Origin: Sphingobacteriales bacterium 44-61
GTDB taxonomy: Bacteria > Bacteroidota > Bacteroidia > Chitinophagales > Chitinophagaceae
NCBI GenBank assembly: GCA_001898405.1
Contig: MKTW01000018.1
Location: 1 to 64,000 of the forward strand
DNA length: 64,000 bases
Reading direction: 5' to 3'
This document shows positions 1-8,484 of this stretch, one piece after another; the first letter of the stretch is position 1, and each line of letters opens with the position of its first letter. Made by a program: the position numbers and the translations under genes. A model generated the notes under the pieces. It did not search any database. It was given only the letters and a program-made list of their open reading frames with translations, and was not told the origin of the DNA.

Positions 1-333
1 TCATATCTCAGTTTAAATTTAAGCTTTTCGCTCTAACTTTAAACTGTCTGTTATATAGGGGCACTTACAGATAGGCTTGGCTTAAAAGCATTTGCTACAT
101 AGATTTTTTAATGCAAATATTAACACTCGCTCCTTTTCCCTTATCCTCTCTATGCTTTAAACTGGTTATCTACCGCCTATTAAACAAGTCTAATTTTTGA
201 TGAAATCAATCCAATAAAAATACTATATTTCACACTATATATTCTTTATGGATACCTGACCCAATACCTAAATTCATTTCTTGGCAGCCGATTTCCAATA
301 AGAGAATGTTACACAAAGTCAAATAAAATACAG
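1..333. other. AT-rich non-coding stretch at window edge
   Basis: No convincing coding region, RNA or repeat is visible here. The composition is AT-rich and matches the following orphan gene rather than the GC-richer core genes further right, so it probably belongs to the same accessory segment. Confidence 0.5.
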
Positions 334-2397
334 ATGAAGGAAAATAATCTATTGGCTTCGGTAGCGGTATTTAGTGCACTTTATAACCAAGACCATTACA
401 CAAACATTTCAGATATCCTTGCAGAATTTATCAAAGGAGCGGTAATTACTGAGAGCAAATGGACAATTAATTCTACCGAACTAACTAACTTATTAGAAAA
501 GATATATGCATTTAAAATCCCAGAATCTGTTGTTCGAACTACAGTCAACAGCAGATTGAAAAAAGTAAGTAAAAAAGAGCGAGGAAATTACGTATTCGAC
601 AGTAGCATTGCGAATGACTTTAAAGAGATTAATCAGAATTATGACAAAATCTTGGTAGCTCAGAAACAAATTACTGATGCCCTCATTGCTTTTATTGAGT
701 CAAGAACTAATGACCCTTTAACGGAAGAAGATAAGAATACAATTCTTCAAAACTTTAAAAATTACATTTTAGATAGCGGTAATGCAGATAAATACTCAAA
801 GCTGATAAGTGCCTTTATTATAAAAAACAAATCCGATTTAACCTTCGCTCAGAATTTTAATTTAATAAGGGAAGGCGTTATTTTATATCAAGGGATAAAA
901 TATACTGCCGATCTCAACGAATTGGGAAAATGGAATAAAGAATTAAGCATTTTTCTAAGCACCGAACACCTATTTAACGCCTTAGGATATAATGGAAGTC
1001 TATTTCAACAAATTTTTGATGATTTTTATAACCTTGTTCTAGAAATTAATGCAACAGGCAAGAATAAGCACGGCGAAAAATTAATAGAATTGAGGTACTT
1101 TCAAGAAACGAAGGAACAAGTTGACGCCTTCTTTCAAACTGCAGAGTACATTTTCAAAGGGACTTCCACCCTTGATCCAAGCAAAACCGCCATGAAAAAT
1201 ATCTTAGATGGTTGCAAATCAATAAGTGACATAAAGAGTAAACGAGTTAAGTTTGAGCTTGAATTGAAACAAAAAGGCATACTGTACAAAGATTTCAGTC
1301 AATCAGTTTATAGTTACCCAGAATACGTTGTCGAGGATCAGCAAACAATTGATGACCTTAAGAAAGAATCCGACAAAAGTCAAAGACCATTCGATGAACA
1401 ATTATGCAGGCAATTCATGCAAATATTTACAAAAATTAATTATTATAGAGGAGGTGAAAGTAGAACGAAATTTGAAAATATCGGATCAATCCTTATTACA
1501 GGAAATAGATTTGCGCTCTATCTCGCCCATCAAACTAAGGTCAAATTCAAAGAAGATGATATACCTTTTGCAAAAGACATAGATTTTATAACTAATAAAT
1601 TCTGGTTTAAATTAAAAAAGGGGTTTGGGAATACCCAATTTATTCCGAAGTCTTTTGATGTTATTACAAAAGCGCAAGTTGTCCTATCAGCTCAACTAAA
1701 TCAAACAGTCTCTAAGGAGTTTGATAAATTACAGCAACAGTTCAAAGATGGCAAGTTAACAAAAGAAGAAGCATTGGAGAGAAGTTACGTCTTACGGGAA
1801 AAGACTGCTACTCCGGAAGAAATTACACCTGAAAATCTGGAAAATTCCCTTGCATTCTTAAATGACGATAATTTTTTTGAGGATTATTTTAGAGAAAAGG
1901 AGAAAAGAAATATTGATTTTATTGAAGTATCAGCCGAAAGGGATAAACTGAAAGAAGAACTAAGCAAATTACAAGAAGCTGAGAAAAAAAGGGTGGGAGA
2001 TGCTCAATTTGCAAAATATAACTCGGAAAGGGAAGTCTTTTCTTTGCAAAAGTGGAATGAATATAAAACAAACAGATGGAAAGAATCCGGATATTTTTTA
2101 TTTGTTTGCATAATCACTATACTCCCCATACTTATCACTTTGATCCTAAAGGGGAATAAAGTGATGAATGAGAAAATCGAAAAATTGGGGGCTAATCAAA
2201 ACTGGATTTGGATCGGATTGGCGGTTGTTTTTTTATTTGAACTTTTAGGAAGATCGTATTTATTTAATAAAGAGAGAACAAAAAGTGGATGGCATTGGCT
2301 CCGAACGTGTTTGAGCAAATCTTCCTTTTTAGAATTAAAGGTGAAAATTTTTGACCAACTCGGAAAGGATTTTGACAATAATAGATCTAAACCTTAA
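334..2397 (+). CDS. Orphan wHTH / PIN-like / coiled-coil / membrane protein, possible defence effector
   Basis: I do not recognise a named family. Seen: residues ~1-95 look like a small alpha-helical winged-helix-type domain. Residues ~200-225 read KELSIFLSTEHLFNALGYNG, reminiscent of the first strand and helix of PIN-like nucleases, but with STEH where the catalytic DTN normally sits. A second PIN-like strand could be ILITGNRFALYLAH at ~387, followed by a conserved-looking DIDFITNKFWFKL stretch at ~413. A charged coiled coil lies at ~530-565 and two membrane helices at ~586-606 and ~623-640, leaving a short basic tail. Codon use is strongly AT-rich compared with downstream genes, and the gene stands alone next to a tRNA gene, both signs of horizontal acquisition. 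Inference: a single-gene membrane-anchored effector, perhaps anti-phage. It could equally be an uncharacterised housekeeping protein. The start is the first ATG after a long AT-rich leader. Confidence 0.6.
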   Translation: MKENNLLASVAVFSALYNQDHYTNISDILAEFIKGAVITESKWTINSTELTNLLEKIYAFKIPESVVRTTVNSRLKKVSKKERGNYVFDSSIANDFKEINQNYDKILVAQKQITDALIAFIESRTNDPLTEEDKNTILQNFKNYILDSGNADKYSKLISAFIIKNKSDLTFAQNFNLIREGVILYQGIKYTADLNELGKWNKELSIFLSTEHLFNALGYNGSLFQQIFDDFYNLVLEINATGKNKHGEKLIELRYFQETKEQVDAFFQTAEYIFKGTSTLDPSKTAMKNILDGCKSISDIKSKRVKFELELKQKGILYKDFSQSVYSYPEYVVEDQQTIDDLKKESDKSQRPFDEQLCRQFMQIFTKINYYRGGESRTKFENIGSILITGNRFALYLAHQTKVKFKEDDIPFAKDIDFITNKFWFKLKKGFGNTQFIPKSFDVITKAQVVLSAQLNQTVSKEFDKLQQQFKDGKLTKEEALERSYVLREKTATPEEITPENLENSLAFLNDDNFFEDYFREKEKRNIDFIEVSAERDKLKEELSKLQEAEKKRVGDAQFAKYNSEREVFSLQKWNEYKTNRWKESGYFLFVCIITILPILITLILKGNKVMNEKIEKLGANQNWIWIGLAVVFLFELLGRSYLFNKERTKSGWHWLRTCLSKSSFLELKVKIFDQLGKDFDNNRSKP

Positions 2398-2592
2398 TGA
2401 ACTGGCAACAATTAAAGTTAACGAGAATCGAACTTTAGGTACCATGAAAAACAGTGAGTTGCCGTATCCAAGATGATCCCATAAACTTCTATGAGTAATT
2501 ATCGAACTTATCTGCGAAAACCATAATTACTTAACGGTCAATTATATAATAGGAGATAAAACGGAACGTTCGTTTGTGAGTATTTCGTTAAG

Positions 2593-2664
2593 TAGTCCCG
2601 ACAGGAATCGAACCTGTATCAAAAGTTTAGGAAACTTCTATTCTATCCATTGAACTACGGGACC
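2593..2664 (-). tRNA. tRNA-Arg (anticodon CCT)
   Basis: On the minus strand the sequence folds as a cloverleaf: acceptor GGTCCCG pairs with CGGGACT (first pair G-U), D-arm GTAGTTCAATGGATAGAA, anticodon stem GAAGT/ACTTT with the seven-base loop TTCCTAA giving anticodon CCT, and a standard T-arm CAGG-TTCGATT-CCTG. CCA is not encoded. A consensus -7 box (TATTTTTG, plus-strand 2694-2701) lies ~30 bases upstream. Its neighbour is an AT-rich orphan gene, so the locus may be an integration hotspot, although no integrase is seen. Confidence 0.93.
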
Positions 2665-2693
2665 ACGCTATCTCAAAACGAAATAACGGGTCG

Positions 2694-2701
2694 CAAAAAT
2701 A
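2694..2701 (-). promoter_or_regulatory. -7 box of the tRNA-Arg gene
   Basis: TATTTTTG on the minus strand matches the Bacteroidota -7 consensus TAnnTTTG exactly and would start transcription about 25 bases before the mature tRNA 5' end. No clear TTTG -33 element was found at the right distance. Confidence 0.5.
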
Positions 2702-2907
2702 ACAGTTTCCCACTAAATTCCCGCTTAAACCAGAGATTTATAACCCCATCCGGCCAGCCTCATCCAGGGAATCCCCTTATTCACCCCAAAAAACTTACAA
2801 CCTTCAATTTTTTTTTCAATTCCCCCAATCCTACTGACACAGGGCTGTCACTACCCCTTCGTTGCTTTGTATCGTCAACGCAATAATCACCCATAAAACC
2901 AATAAAA

Positions 2908-3420
2908 ATGTCAGCAACAACCTTAACCCCCGCCCCAACCGCACTTACCATGGACCAACTTTTCAACCACTGGATGGGCCATCGCAACCTCACCCGCAAA
3001 ATGATTGAAAAGTACCCCGAAGACCAGCTCTTTACCTTCTCTATCGGCGGCATGCGCCCCTTTAGCGAACTGGTACTGGAATTCCTCGGAATGGCCATCC
3101 CCTCCCTGCATGGCGCCGCTTACCGCGAATGGAAAAAAGAAGAAGAATTACCCCTCCTTGCCGGCTGGACAACCAAACCAACAACCAAACAGGAACTTCT
3201 CGACCGCTGGGACTTCACTACCAAAGAACTTCAACGGATCTGGAAAGACCTGACACCCGAACGCCTCCAGGAAGAAGATGTCGCTTTCGGTCAATGGCCA
3301 GGCACCATGTACTGGCTCCTGATGTACGTGATCGATAACGAGATTCACCACAGAGGACAGGGATATGTGTATTTGAGAGCGCTGGGGATTGAACCGCCCT
3401 TCTTCTGGGACCGCTTATAG
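2908..3420 (+). CDS. DinB-family four-helix protein (copy 1)
   Basis: A 170-residue DinB/YfiT-type four-helix bundle protein. The C-terminal helix carries NEIHHRGQGYVYLR, the usual DinB metal-binding HxxxH-like segment, followed by the typical ending LGIEPPFFW. The first metal ligand, normally a His in the helix after 'RPFSELV', appears to be replaced by Glu (ELVLEFLGM). Members of this superfamily include thiol-dependent S-transferases and stress-induced proteins; the substrate here is unknown. It is a tandem paralogue of the gene starting at 3738 (shared GMRPF-ELVL core and closing helix), so the pair arose by local duplication. The start ATG is the first in frame and lies after an AT-rich leader without Shine-Dalgarno, as is usual for the phylum. 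Confidence 0.85.
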   Translation: MSATTLTPAPTALTMDQLFNHWMGHRNLTRKMIEKYPEDQLFTFSIGGMRPFSELVLEFLGMAIPSLHGAAYREWKKEEELPLLAGWTTKPTTKQELLDRWDFTTKELQRIWKDLTPERLQEEDVAFGQWPGTMYWLLMYVIDNEIHHRGQGYVYLRALGIEPPFFWDRL

Positions 3421-3470
3421 TACGAATGACGCGAATATGCTCTTTTATAAGATGAGACTTTTTGAGCGCC

Positions 3471-3589
3471 GCGAATGGCGCGAATGGGCACACTGGTTTT
3501 TGAAAAGGGATTTGACATACAGACAAAGATTGTTTTCGGGATCAGGAATTATTTTCAGGTAAGGATACTATCCCATTCGCGCCATTCGC
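3471..3589. repeat. Inverted repeat, family A (GCGAAT/ATTCGC)
   Basis: Two perfect 18-base arms (GCGAATGGCGCGAATGGG at 3471-3488 and its reverse complement at 3572-3589) enclose ~83 bases. The same GCGAAT/CACGAAT words recur at 4850-5102 and 62650-62716, marking a dispersed intergenic palindromic repeat family. It may also stop transcription after the upstream DinB gene. Confidence 0.8.
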
Positions 3590-3737
3590 AATATTGGAAA
3601 CATTCTATTATTTGAGTCGTATTCGCGCTTATCCACCCGATGCTCCTTTCATCAGAATTTATTCGTGCCAACCAAACCAAACTTTCCACTCAACCATTAT
3701 ACCATTATGCTATCACTCATTGCAAACAAAATTGATC

Positions 3738-4229
3738 ATGACGACGACAACCATACCAACCGCAAATCCTGTTACCATTACCCCGGAAGTGATGCTGGCC
3801 TACTGGCAGGATGAGCGCCGGCAAACACGGCAACTCATTGAAACTTTTCCGGAAGATCACCTGTTTTTTTATTCACTCAATGGCATGCGCCCCTTCGCGG
3901 AATTAGTGCTGGATATTATCAGCATGAGCCTTCCTGCTGTTGTGGGCATTACCACCGGTCATTGGCAGCCTACCGGCAGCTTCAGCCGCTCCTGGAACGG
4001 AGAGCCGAAACCGCTGAATAAAAAAGATCTGCTTGAGCTTTGGGATAAAACGACCGGAGAGATCGACAGGCTATGGGCAGAAATGCCTGAAGACCGCCTC
4101 CTGGAAAAGCAAACTGTTTTTGGACTCGGCTCCGGCCCCGTTTATTCCTTTGTTCTCCGCTATATTGACCAGGAGATACAACACCGCTGCCAGGCAATAC
4201 TTTACTTACGGTCGTTGAACCTGGGGTGA
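3738..4229 (+). CDS. DinB-family four-helix protein (copy 2)
   Basis: A 163-residue DinB-superfamily protein, paralogous to the preceding gene: NGMRPFAELVLDIISM aligns with GGMRPFSELVLEFLGM, and the last helix DQEIQHRCQAILYLRSL aligns with DNEIHHRGQGYVYLRAL. As in copy 1 the first metal-ligand position is acidic (Asp) rather than His, and here the final motif has only one His (QHR) where copy 1 has two. The frame is open upstream to 3594, but those codons overlap a palindromic repeat and show no protein-like composition; ATG 3738, giving MTTTTIPTANPVTITPEVM, matches the length and start of copy 1. Function unknown; possibly a metal-dependent transferase or a non-catalytic relative. Confidence 0.83.
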   Translation: MTTTTIPTANPVTITPEVMLAYWQDERRQTRQLIETFPEDHLFFYSLNGMRPFAELVLDIISMSLPAVVGITTGHWQPTGSFSRSWNGEPKPLNKKDLLELWDKTTGEIDRLWAEMPEDRLLEKQTVFGLGSGPVYSFVLRYIDQEIQHRCQAILYLRSLNLG

Positions 4230-4244
4230 TTTGTTGTTGTTGCC

Positions 4245-4319
4245 GGTTGGCCGTTGTTCGCAAAATCCTTTACATGATACCTCTAATCCATGCAAAGATT
4301 CTGCGAACAACGGTCAACC
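4245..4319. repeat. Inverted repeat, family D (GTTGGCCG-TGTTCG)
   Basis: Arms of about 23 bases (4245-4267 and 4297-4319) are near-perfect inverted copies separated by ~30 bases. Similar GTTGGCCGATGTTCGAA words occur at 35050-35066 and 40969-41016. It lies between the DinB copy 2 stop and the VOC gene and could form a strong RNA hairpin. Confidence 0.75.
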
Positions 4320-4339
4320 TCTTTCTGTATATTGCTGTA

Positions 4340-4858
4340 ATGAAGCATTCCCTGTCATCCCCAATCCCGCGACTTAACTCATCCGCCAACTCAACATTTT
4401 TAAGTCGCTGTATCCCCCGGTTACTCCTTTTTGCCGGTCTCTTCATCGCCCAGTTCTGTCACGCTCAAACCAAGCCCATGCCCCGACTCAACCACATCGC
4501 CATTTACGTAGTCGACCTCGAAAAAAGTACCCGCTTTTACCGCGATATCATCGGTCTCGACACCATCCCTGAACCCTTTCATGACGGCCACCACACCTGG
4601 TTCAACATCGGCCCCAAAAGCCAGCTGCACGTCATCAGCGGTGCCGCCAATACAGTCCCACACGATAAAAATGCCCATCTCTGCTTTTCTGTCCTTTCAA
4701 TAGATCAATTCATCACCAACCTCAACAAACATCAGATCCCCTATGAAGACTGGGCCGGCAAGCAAGCCTCCATCACTTCAAGGGTCGATGGCGTAAAACA
4801 AATCTGGTTTAAAGACCCTGATGGCTACTGGATCGAAATCAACGACAACCACGAATAG
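4340..4858 (+). CDS. Secreted VOC (glyoxalase/bleomycin-resistance fold) protein
   Basis: 172 residues. The first ~46 form a signal peptide: a basic stretch, then LLLFAGLFIAQFCHA, with a likely cut before Gln. The rest is one vicinal-oxygen-chelate domain starting PRLNHIAIYVVDLEKSTRFY and ending DPDGYWIEIND. His in NHIAI, His in the HLCFSV strand and Glu in WIEI match the usual metal-ligand positions. Such domains serve lyases, isomerases, dioxygenases and resistance proteins; a periplasmic location makes a classic cytosolic glyoxalase I less likely. The frame is open further upstream to 4226, but that part runs through a palindromic repeat, and ATG 4340 gives a clean signal peptide. The final His-Glu-stop codons lie inside the left arm of the MITE-like element that follows. 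Confidence 0.82.
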   Translation: MKHSLSSPIPRLNSSANSTFLSRCIPRLLLFAGLFIAQFCHAQTKPMPRLNHIAIYVVDLEKSTRFYRDIIGLDTIPEPFHDGHHTWFNIGPKSQLHVISGAANTVPHDKNAHLCFSVLSIDQFITNLNKHQIPYEDWAGKQASITSRVDGVKQIWFKDPDGYWIEINDNHE

Positions 4859-5102
4859 CGCTAATAATGTCTCTAAAGAGAGGGGCGGTGCGCAGCCACG
4901 AATGGTGCGAATAATGCCCTATGGAAGAAATTTGATTAAAGGCCAGGATGGCATGAATAAGGATCTAAAATTTGTAGGATACGTATTTTCTTAATAAGCT
5001 TTACCGAATTTTATTCGGCTTTTCCTCCATAAGATATCATTCGCACCATTCGTGGCTGCGCACCGCCCCCTCCCTTTATAGACATTATTAGCGCTATTCG
5101 TG
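4850..5102. mobile_element. MITE-like element with ~65-bp terminal inverted repeats
   Basis: The left arm (4850-4915) and right arm (5039-5102) are inverted copies over about 65 bases with only three or four differences, beginning CACGAATAGCGCTAATAATG. The ~123-base centre has no coding region. The left end overlaps the last codons of the VOC gene, so the element supplies that gene's stop. No target-site duplication is evident at the immediate flanks. The arms carry the CACGAAT/GCGAAT words of repeat family A. Confidence 0.65.
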
Positions 5103-5109
5103 ATTTTCC

Positions 5110-5117
5110 TATCTTTG
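5110..5117 (+). promoter_or_regulatory. -7 box for the TPR membrane protein gene
   Basis: TATCTTTG matches TAnnTTTG exactly, just outside the right end of the MITE-like element. Predicted transcription start is ~5122, giving a ~30-base leader before ATG 5154. Confidence 0.65.
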
Positions 5118-5153
5118 CGAGCCCTTAATAAACATATTAAGGCTATCTAACGT

Positions 5154-5804
5154 ATGAAATTTTATAATCTCCTGATCAAATACCGCCTCTGGATCGGCAT
5201 CGTGCTCGCCGCGCTGGGAGGATATGTGAACTATTCTGCCGGATTCTGGCCTGCCTTTCCGCTGTATTTTGTCGGCCTGATCCTTATTCTTGGCCATTTC
5301 TTTTTTGGCCCCCTCAGGCTGATACAGGAGTATATGGAAAACGGAGATATGGACGGCGCTGAAAAAGTGCTGGCTTCCATTCATTTTCCTAACCTGCTCT
5401 ATAAGCCTATCCGCTCCGTGTACTACACGCTTAAAGGCAATATTGCCATGATGAAGCAGGACTTTGATGGCGCTGAGAAAATGATGAAGAAAGGGCTCGA
5501 TCTGGGAATGCCCATGAAAGAAGCCGAAGGCGCCAGTATGCTGCAAATGGGAATGCTGGCCATGCAGAAAAATGATCTTAAACAAGCTGAGTCCTACATC
5601 CGCGCAGCTATCCGCAAGGGACTGCCTGATAAAGAAAATGAAGCGGCCGCTTACCTCCAGATGTGCAGCATTATGATGAACAAACGGGAGTTCCGTGCCA
5701 GTAAAGATTTTTTCCGTAAAGCAAAGGCTTTAAAGCCTACTACTCCACAGATCGTTGATCAGATAAAACAGATAGAAAAATATATTTCCAGGATGCCTGG
5801 ATAA
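5154..5804 (+). CDS. Two-helix membrane protein with TPR repeats
   Basis: 216 residues. Two N-terminal membrane helices (residues ~9-27 and ~33-53, the second containing LYFVGLILILGHFFFG) are followed by a cytoplasmic helical-repeat domain. TPR-like units are visible around ~70-100, ~103-137 (EGASMLQMGMLAMQKNDLKQAESYI) and ~140-185 (AAAYLQMCSIMMNKREFRASKDFF). TPR domains mediate protein-protein contacts; partner unknown. A consensus -7 box at 5110 and a strong bidirectional terminator after the stop suggest a single-gene unit. The start fits the spacing from the promoter. Confidence 0.82.
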   Translation: MKFYNLLIKYRLWIGIVLAALGGYVNYSAGFWPAFPLYFVGLILILGHFFFGPLRLIQEYMENGDMDGAEKVLASIHFPNLLYKPIRSVYYTLKGNIAMMKQDFDGAEKMMKKGLDLGMPMKEAEGASMLQMGMLAMQKNDLKQAESYIRAAIRKGLPDKENEAAAYLQMCSIMMNKREFRASKDFFRKAKALKPTTPQIVDQIKQIEKYISRMPG

Positions 5805-5850
5805 GGAGGAATTATTCAGACTATTATATTAGTCTAAGTAGTTCTGGCTG

Positions 5851-5906
5851 ATATTAAAAAGGCCGATGGTTGAGTGTAATTTCTCAGTCATCGGCCTTTT
5901 TAATAT
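5851..5906. terminator. Bidirectional intrinsic terminator
   Basis: Eighteen-base perfect arms (ATATTAAAAAGGCCGATG at 5851-5868 and its complement at 5889-5906) with A and T tracts on both sides, placed between the convergent TPR protein and permease genes. Confidence 0.85.
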
Positions 5907-5938
5907 TAGCTCCCGGATAATAGTCAACAAGTGATCGT

Positions 5939-8302
5939 CTAGTCGTTCTGCTTCAGACTTTTTACCGGGTTCACCAGCGCGGCTTTCACTGATTGGAAGC
6001 TGATCGTTATCATTGCGATCAGGATAGCCAGCAGGCCCGATAAAGCGAATATTGTCCAGTTGAGATTTGTTCTGTAGGCAAAATCCTCCAGCCATTTGTT
6101 CATCGCATACCAGGATATCGGAACGGCCACCACAATAGCTACCAGCACCAGCCTGATAAAATCCCGGGCCAGCAAACTCACAATACCCGGCACAGTTGCG
6201 CCAAGTACTTTCCGTACGCCTATTTCGCGTGTGCGCACCTGCGCCGTATAAGCAGTAAGCCCCAGTAGTCCCAGGCAGGATATGAGGATAGCAATACCGG
6301 CAAAAATATTGAACAGAGTGCCGGTGCGCTGTTCCGTTTGATATAATTTATTAAAGCTTTCATCCAGGAAAGTGTAGTTGATCGGAAATCCAGGATTATA
6401 TTTTTTCCATTCCACCTCTGCTGTTGCTATTGCTTTTGCTGCATCTGTACCAGTTGTTTTAATAGAGATCCTTGGAGTGTTTTTAGGATCATAATAAAGT
6501 ACCACCGGTTCTATTGCCTTCTTCATGGAAGCAAAATGGAAATCCTTTACCACGCCCACGATGGTCGCTTCATTCTTCCATAACCGGAAGCGTTTGCCGA
6601 TCGGATCCTTAATGCCTGCATTCCGTACAGCAGTCTCATTTAATATAACGTGTGATGAATCGGCCGGCATACCGGTGAAATTGGCTCCGGCTGCCATCTT
6701 CAATTTAAAAAAAGGTATATAGTCCTTATCGATCGATAAAGGATACACCATAAAGGTTTCTCCCGGTCCCTTGCCATCATAATCCGTATTACCTGTAAGA
6801 CTGCCCAGATCAACGATCAGTTCGTTGCTCGATCTGGTTACTTCCTGTATGCCCGGGCTCTTCAGCAGGTTTGCTTTCACTGCGTCGTAGTGCGGAGCCA
6901 TATCCTTCATATAAAATGAAAAAACATGGTCCTTATCATAGCCCAGTTCTTTGGAACGGATATATTGCAGCTGACGGCTGATCACAAATGTGCCGGCGAT
7001 AAGTATAACGGAAAGGGCGAATTGTGTTACTACCAATGCTTTCCTGAAAAACGCATCATTGATCCGTAAAGCTATTTTTCCTTTTAACGCTTTCAGCGGT
7101 TCAAACGAAGAAAGCAACAGGGCAGGATAGATGCTTGATACGATCAATGTGCCCACTATGGTGCCGCCGATCACCTTCCATATATGCGGGTTGCCCAGGT
7201 TAAATTCCAGTTGTTTGCCTGAAATGGAATTGAACAGCGGCATCAGCACCGGGATAAGCATCATTGCCAGTGTTGCTGCCAGCACAAACAGCAGAGCCGT
7301 TTCAAGAATGAATTGAAAAAAAAGCTGCAGCTTGCCAGCCCCTACTATTTTACGCAGGCTTACTTCCCGCGAACGCAGCATGGATCTGGCCGTGGAGAGA
7401 TTTACATAATTAATGCAGGCAATCACCAGTATCAGCAGGGCAATGATGGTGAACATCCGTACAGTTGCCATCCCCGCTTCTGTTCCATCAGCCCTGAACA
7501 AATGCATTTTCCTGATCGGAAAAGGCAAATAAACGATGTCCGTATCATCCGATTTCATCCGCAGGTGTATGTTCCGCAACCTGGTGGCGAGCGCACTCAG
7601 CGATGTACCTGGTTGCAACAACAAATAAGTCTCATAGATATACTGGTTAAAATCGGTGTCGATATTGTTGCCCCCAAGTAATTGCTTTTTTGCAAACAGC
7701 GACATGGGAAACAACATATCATAATTAAGCGATGAGTTCTTCGGAAAATCAGCGATCACTCCCGTAACGGTCAATCTTGTACTGTCTTCAGCCGTGATCA
7801 CCTGTCCGACAGGATCGTTATCTCCAAAATAACGGCGGGCTGTTGAAGCTGTCATTACAACAGAATAATCATCTTTAAACGGTTGTTCCTTATTTCCCCT
7901 GATCAGCCCGAAATCAAATACGCTGAAGAAGGAAGGGTCAGTGAAAAAAACTTTTTCTTCATTAAAAATTTTGTCGCCCGTATGAAACTGGTTGAAATAA
8001 TAATTATAGCGTACCCTCACCATATCCTTTACTTCCGGAAGTTCCGCTTTGGCCAGTTTGCCGATAGGCGCTGCGGTTTCTTCCCAGATCTGTATACTGC
8101 TGCCGGTGCCTACCCTGTTCTCCAATCGATAAATATCAGCTTCCTTCTTATGAAATGCATCAAAACTTCGTTCATCCTGCACCCACAGCAAGATCAGCAT
8201 TCCCACACAGAGCCCTACTGTAAGCCCTGCAATAGTGATCAGGGAATAAAACTTATTCTTCAATAGATTCCGCCAGGCTGTTTTGAAGTAATTTTTGAGC
8301 AT
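5939..8302 (-). CDS. FtsX/MacB-type ABC transporter permease
   Basis: 787 residues with the layout common in Bacteroidota: an N-terminal membrane helix (~20-43, ITIAGLTVGLCVGMLILLWV), a MacB periplasmic core domain, three or four helices at ~285-430 (FtsX module 1), a second periplasmic domain, and a C-terminal FtsX module (~675-780) containing VRTREIGVRKVLGATVPGIV, the typical FtsX signature. No ATPase is encoded nearby, so it must borrow an ATP-binding subunit from elsewhere or act without one. Family members export lipids, peptides or antimicrobials or act mechanically on the envelope; the substrate here cannot be read. The frame is open 45 bases further upstream, but MLKNYFKTAWRNLLKNK is the near-invariant start of this family, so 8302 was chosen. 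Divergent from the hexosaminidase gene. Confidence 0.88.
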   Translation of the reverse strand: MLKNYFKTAWRNLLKNKFYSLITIAGLTVGLCVGMLILLWVQDERSFDAFHKKEADIYRLENRVGTGSSIQIWEETAAPIGKLAKAELPEVKDMVRVRYNYYFNQFHTGDKIFNEEKVFFTDPSFFSVFDFGLIRGNKEQPFKDDYSVVMTASTARRYFGDNDPVGQVITAEDSTRLTVTGVIADFPKNSSLNYDMLFPMSLFAKKQLLGGNNIDTDFNQYIYETYLLLQPGTSLSALATRLRNIHLRMKSDDTDIVYLPFPIRKMHLFRADGTEAGMATVRMFTIIALLILVIACINYVNLSTARSMLRSREVSLRKIVGAGKLQLFFQFILETALLFVLAATLAMMLIPVLMPLFNSISGKQLEFNLGNPHIWKVIGGTIVGTLIVSSIYPALLLSSFEPLKALKGKIALRINDAFFRKALVVTQFALSVILIAGTFVISRQLQYIRSKELGYDKDHVFSFYMKDMAPHYDAVKANLLKSPGIQEVTRSSNELIVDLGSLTGNTDYDGKGPGETFMVYPLSIDKDYIPFFKLKMAAGANFTGMPADSSHVILNETAVRNAGIKDPIGKRFRLWKNEATIVGVVKDFHFASMKKAIEPVVLYYDPKNTPRISIKTTGTDAAKAIATAEVEWKKYNPGFPINYTFLDESFNKLYQTEQRTGTLFNIFAGIAILISCLGLLGLTAYTAQVRTREIGVRKVLGATVPGIVSLLARDFIRLVLVAIVVAVPISWYAMNKWLEDFAYRTNLNWTIFALSGLLAILIAMITISFQSVKAALVNPVKSLKQND

Positions 8303-8484
8303 ATATTTATCGATAATGGAGAAAGGACAATACCTCCACCGGACCAAGAAAATGCCAGATTGATAAGATTCTGGCTTTCAGACGTTAACCTTTGCAAAAC
8401 AGATCATAAGTGTCCGCTTTTGATACGCGCGGTGTTCAGTTATGATCATTTAAATAATTTACTTTGCATTCTTTACTACCAACA

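Noticed and set aside
4850-5102. Complete insertion sequence
   Set aside because: The centre is too short and has no transposase; only a MITE-like or palindromic element is supportable.
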